In this document: one piece after another, positions 29,983-32,703 of the stretch | How positions within the stretch are numbered: the first letter of the stretch is position 1 | Layout of the letters: each line of letters starts with the position of its first letter | Source of the DNA: Candidatus Pelagibacterales bacterium | Lineage (GTDB): Bacteria; Pseudomonadota; Alphaproteobacteria; TMED109 | Length of the DNA stretch: 32,703 nucleotides | Reading direction: 5' to 3' | NCBI GenBank assembly: GCA_002715265.1 | Contig: PAYS01000003.1 | Span: 42,845-75,547 of the forward strand | The notes under the pieces: model-generated | The model's input: the letters and a program-made list of their open reading frames with translations, nothing else | Database searches by the model: none | Told to the model about the DNA's origin: nothing | Translations under genes and position numbers: made by a program

Positions 29983-30585
29983 CTATTTATATAACTTAAA
30001 AGATTTTCTATGATGTTGACATATTCCAAATTCACTTATCGCAGTATAGTGTTCTTTAGTACCATATCCCGAATTATTTTTAAAATTATATTTTGGAAAA
30101 TTTTTATGTAATAATTGAAATATTTTATCTTTATGTACCTTAGCAATAATTGAGGCGGCTGCAATTGATAAACTTTTTGTATCACCTTTAATTATATTTA
30201 AAACTTTACAATTAATATCAGGAGAAAAATTTCCATCTATGAGAGCAACATTAGGTTTTTTTGGTAAGTTATAATAAGCTCTTTTCATTGCTAGAATACT
30301 TGCATTAAGAATATTTAACTTGTCTATTTCATATACGGATGCTTCTCCAATAGCAACTTCAATAGAAGTTTTTTTAATTTCATTAGAAATAATTTCTCTC
30401 ATTTTTTTAGATAGCTTTTTAGAGTCATTTATTCCTTTGGGTATGTTTTTGTAATCTAAAATTACAGCAGCTGCTATAACTGGTCCCGCTAAACAGCCTC
30501 TACCTACTTCATCAATACCACATATGATTTCTTTATCTAAAAAACTTTTTTCAATTTTTAGATTTGGATATACTTTATTAATCAT
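29983..30585 (-). CDS. rnhB: Ribonuclease HII
   Basis: CGIDEVGRGCLAGPVIAAAVIL, NDSKKLSKK, IIKGDTKSLSIAAASIIAKVHKD. Confidence 0.95.
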   Translation of the reverse strand: MINKVYPNLKIEKSFLDKEIICGIDEVGRGCLAGPVIAAAVILDYKNIPKGINDSKKLSKKMREIISNEIKKTSIEVAIGEASVYEIDKLNILNASILAMKRAYYNLPKKPNVALIDGNFSPDINCKVLNIIKGDTKSLSIAAASIIAKVHKDKIFQLLHKNFPKYNFKNNSGYGTKEHYTAISEFGICQHHRKSFKLYK

Positions 30586-30598
30586 TATTCATTTCTAT

Positions 30599-32650
30599 TT
30601 ATCTAGATTCTCTATACCAACTAAGAAATAGTAATACTATAGATAATATTAATGCAAGGTACCATGGAGCTAATGGAATTTGGTCCATACTTTGAACAAA
30701 AAATTGTTCATTTTTATATAGTTTTATGTTTTTATTATTATTTGTAATTTTATTTTTTTCTATATGATTGATTTTTAAAGAAGTATTTCTCTCAGTGTTT
30801 ATCCATTTTATTGATCCTAGTGTAGACTCAGCTAATAGTGCGATACTTTTATCTGTTGCTCTTACATCATTAAATTCAGCAGAATTATAGTTTCCTATAA
30901 TCACACTTATATTAGAATTACCTGAACTTAATTTCCATATTCCAGGTTCTGGTTCTGGTATTTTTGCTATTTGTTGCCCACTTCCAATATCTTCTAGGTC
31001 AATTAGATCAGTTTCATTACTTGGAGATATTATTTTTACAGAATTTAAATCAGGAATTAAACTATTTTTTCTTATTATTAATGTGTTATTCTCAAATTTA
31101 GCCGATAATTCATTTTCTTCTAAGTCAGGTTCTTTCATTAGCCAATGTACTAACCTTCTTAATAAATCAGCTTGAGGTCCTTTGTTGGAGTCTGACCTAG
31201 TCCATACCCAAGATTGGTCAGAAAGTATTTGTGCTACTCTTCCTTGACCTATTCTATTTAAAACTAATAATGGCCTATTTTCAGGTCCCTCTAAGAGAAC
31301 ATCTCCATCTACTGCTAAACCTTCAACCATTCTAAACCAAGAGCCCCAATTATTTTCTATTTTATCTCCATTTATTTCTTGTAAATTTGCAGTAACTGGA
31401 TGTCTTAAACCATAGTTAGTAATTTTAGGTACAAATTCTTTTACCACTATTTCTCCAGTAGGTTCAGTAGGTAATATACTCTGAAGAGGCGATAGAGACA
31501 AACTATATGGTCCTGCATAGGCCGGCCCTGCGGTATCAAGTAAAGCACCACCATTTACAACGTATTCTACAATATTTTTTAAATAGTATTGAGGAAGTAT
31601 TCCTCTTAAATGATATTGATCAAAAATGATTAAGTCAAAGCTATTTAAATTTAACTGAAATAGTTCTCTACTAGGAAATGGAATTAGTGATAATTCACCT
31701 ACAGGTGTTAAATCTTGTTTATTTGGAGGACGCAAAATGGTGAAATGAATTAAATCAACTGATGGGTCAGAGTTTAACAAGTTTCTCCAATTTCTGAGCC
31801 CCATGTTAGGTTCCCCAGAAACTAACATTACTTTAAGTCTTTCTCTAATAGCATTAATAGATATTACAATTTGGTTATTTTTAAGTGTTAATTCGTTTTT
31901 ACCTTCTTCCACTTCAATATTAAGCGACGTAATTCCTGCTCTTTCTAAAGGCAAGGTAATATTTACTGATTCTCCTATAGGTATTGATCTGCTTTGTTTA
32001 TCTTTATCATTCATATTTATAGTTACTAAAGCATTTGGAACATCAGCATTTATATCCTCTACTCTTAATTTAATAGTAACTTCTTCACCCACTATTCCAA
32101 ATCTAGGTGATTCTTCAATTATTAACCTTCTGTCATATTCATTCTTATTTCCTGTAATAAGAAAATTTATAGGTGCTGGGAAATTTAAAGCATTTATTTC
32201 TGGAACGTCTTGTATTTGTCCATCAGTTATTATTATTGCACCTGCAAGTCTATTATCTGGAATGTCCCCAATTAAGGCAGATAGTGGATTAAATATATTA
32301 GTTCCTTTTTCACCATTAATTGTTTTATATCTGACTTCTAAGTTGTTAATTTTTCCTAATTGGTTTTTTAGGTTTTCGTATACCTCAAGGGCATTCTTTT
32401 TACGATCGTTGATATTTTGACTAGGACTTAAATCTAAAATCACTGCTACTGTGTCTGGTAAACTTTCTCTATTTTCAGACATTATTACAGGATTAGCTAA
32501 AGATAGAATTATAATTAGCATGAATAAAAATTTTAAAAAGGCGCTGTTTGATTTTAATTTATAATTTATAAATGTAATAAATAGACTTACAAATATTACT
32601 ATATATAAAAATGTAATTGGTATGTATGGATAGAATATAATATTACTCAT
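30599..32650 (-). CDS. Large membrane protein with VWA-like and glutamine-amidotransferase-like regions
   Basis: Two N-terminal TM segments and one C-terminal TM. VAVILDLSPSQN VWA-like strand; a central block (VEYVVNGGALLDTAGPAYAGP...) resembles class I GATase-like domains in COG5426-type membrane proteins. Confidence 0.65.
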   Translation of the reverse strand: MSNIIFYPYIPITFLYIVIFVSLFITFINYKLKSNSAFLKFLFMLIIILSLANPVIMSENRESLPDTVAVILDLSPSQNINDRKKNALEVYENLKNQLGKINNLEVRYKTINGEKGTNIFNPLSALIGDIPDNRLAGAIIITDGQIQDVPEINALNFPAPINFLITGNKNEYDRRLIIEESPRFGIVGEEVTIKLRVEDINADVPNALVTINMNDKDKQSRSIPIGESVNITLPLERAGITSLNIEVEEGKNELTLKNNQIVISINAIRERLKVMLVSGEPNMGLRNWRNLLNSDPSVDLIHFTILRPPNKQDLTPVGELSLIPFPSRELFQLNLNSFDLIIFDQYHLRGILPQYYLKNIVEYVVNGGALLDTAGPAYAGPYSLSLSPLQSILPTEPTGEIVVKEFVPKITNYGLRHPVTANLQEINGDKIENNWGSWFRMVEGLAVDGDVLLEGPENRPLLVLNRIGQGRVAQILSDQSWVWTRSDSNKGPQADLLRRLVHWLMKEPDLEENELSAKFENNTLIIRKNSLIPDLNSVKIISPSNETDLIDLEDIGSGQQIAKIPEPEPGIWKLSSGNSNISVIIGNYNSAEFNDVRATDKSIALLAESTLGSIKWINTERNTSLKINHIEKNKITNNNKNIKLYKNEQFFVQSMDQIPLAPWYLALILSIVLLFLSWYRESR

Positions 32651-32703
32651 TAATTACCTTCATTATTTTCTTCTATTTTATTTAGTCTTAAAAGAATAGA
32701 TTT
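32650..32703 (-). CDS. C-terminal end of an upstream gene (partial), overlapping the next start (TAATG)
   Basis: Frame ...KSILLRLNKIEENNEGN* ends at 32650. Its stop overlaps the ATG of the following gene. Too short to name. Confidence 0.5.
   Translation of the reverse strand, partial: KSILLRLNKIEENNEGN

Noticed and set aside
31803-32420. Plus-strand 205-aa ORF
   Set aside because: Long, but antisense to the 683-aa membrane protein, with Ser/Leu/Ile-rich composition typical of a reverse frame.

Overview
The window is very AT-rich and densely coded. Gene content and order look like an alphaproteobacterium, probably a streamlined marine lineage (inferred from gene order and composition, not tested). 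Most of it is housekeeping. In order it holds: pepP-like aminopeptidase (partial), prmA, uvrD/pcrA-type helicase, an SDR + RraA-like pair, the aa3 cytochrome c oxidase cluster (subunit IV, coxB, coxA, ctaB, coxF-like small ORF, ctaG, coxC, DUF983, SURF1, ctaA), thrC, GNAT, DsbD-like, peroxiredoxin, rnhA, thrB, the F0 ATP synthase operon (atpI-B-E-F'-F), smc, DsbA-like, DUF721/DciA-like, mutY, a CcrM-type methyltransferase, rnhB and a large VWA/GATase-like membrane protein. No CRISPR array, transposon, prophage or tRNA was recognised. I found four genes missing from the ORF track: a 42-aa cox subunit IV, a 40-aa CoxF-like ORF, a ~59-aa lipoprotein, and DUF721/DciA. The last two lack any ATG/GTG/TTG near their 5' ends and probably start at ATT or ATC. 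The best candidate for something undescribed is the ~390-bp pepP-prmA intergenic region. It has two C-rich repeats (exact GTTTCCTCCCC twice, 72 nt apart) in hairpin contexts, just downstream of a TATAAT box and just upstream of a small orphan ORF. The motif contains an anti-Shine-Dalgarno-like CCTCC and can pair with that ORF's own ribosome-binding site.
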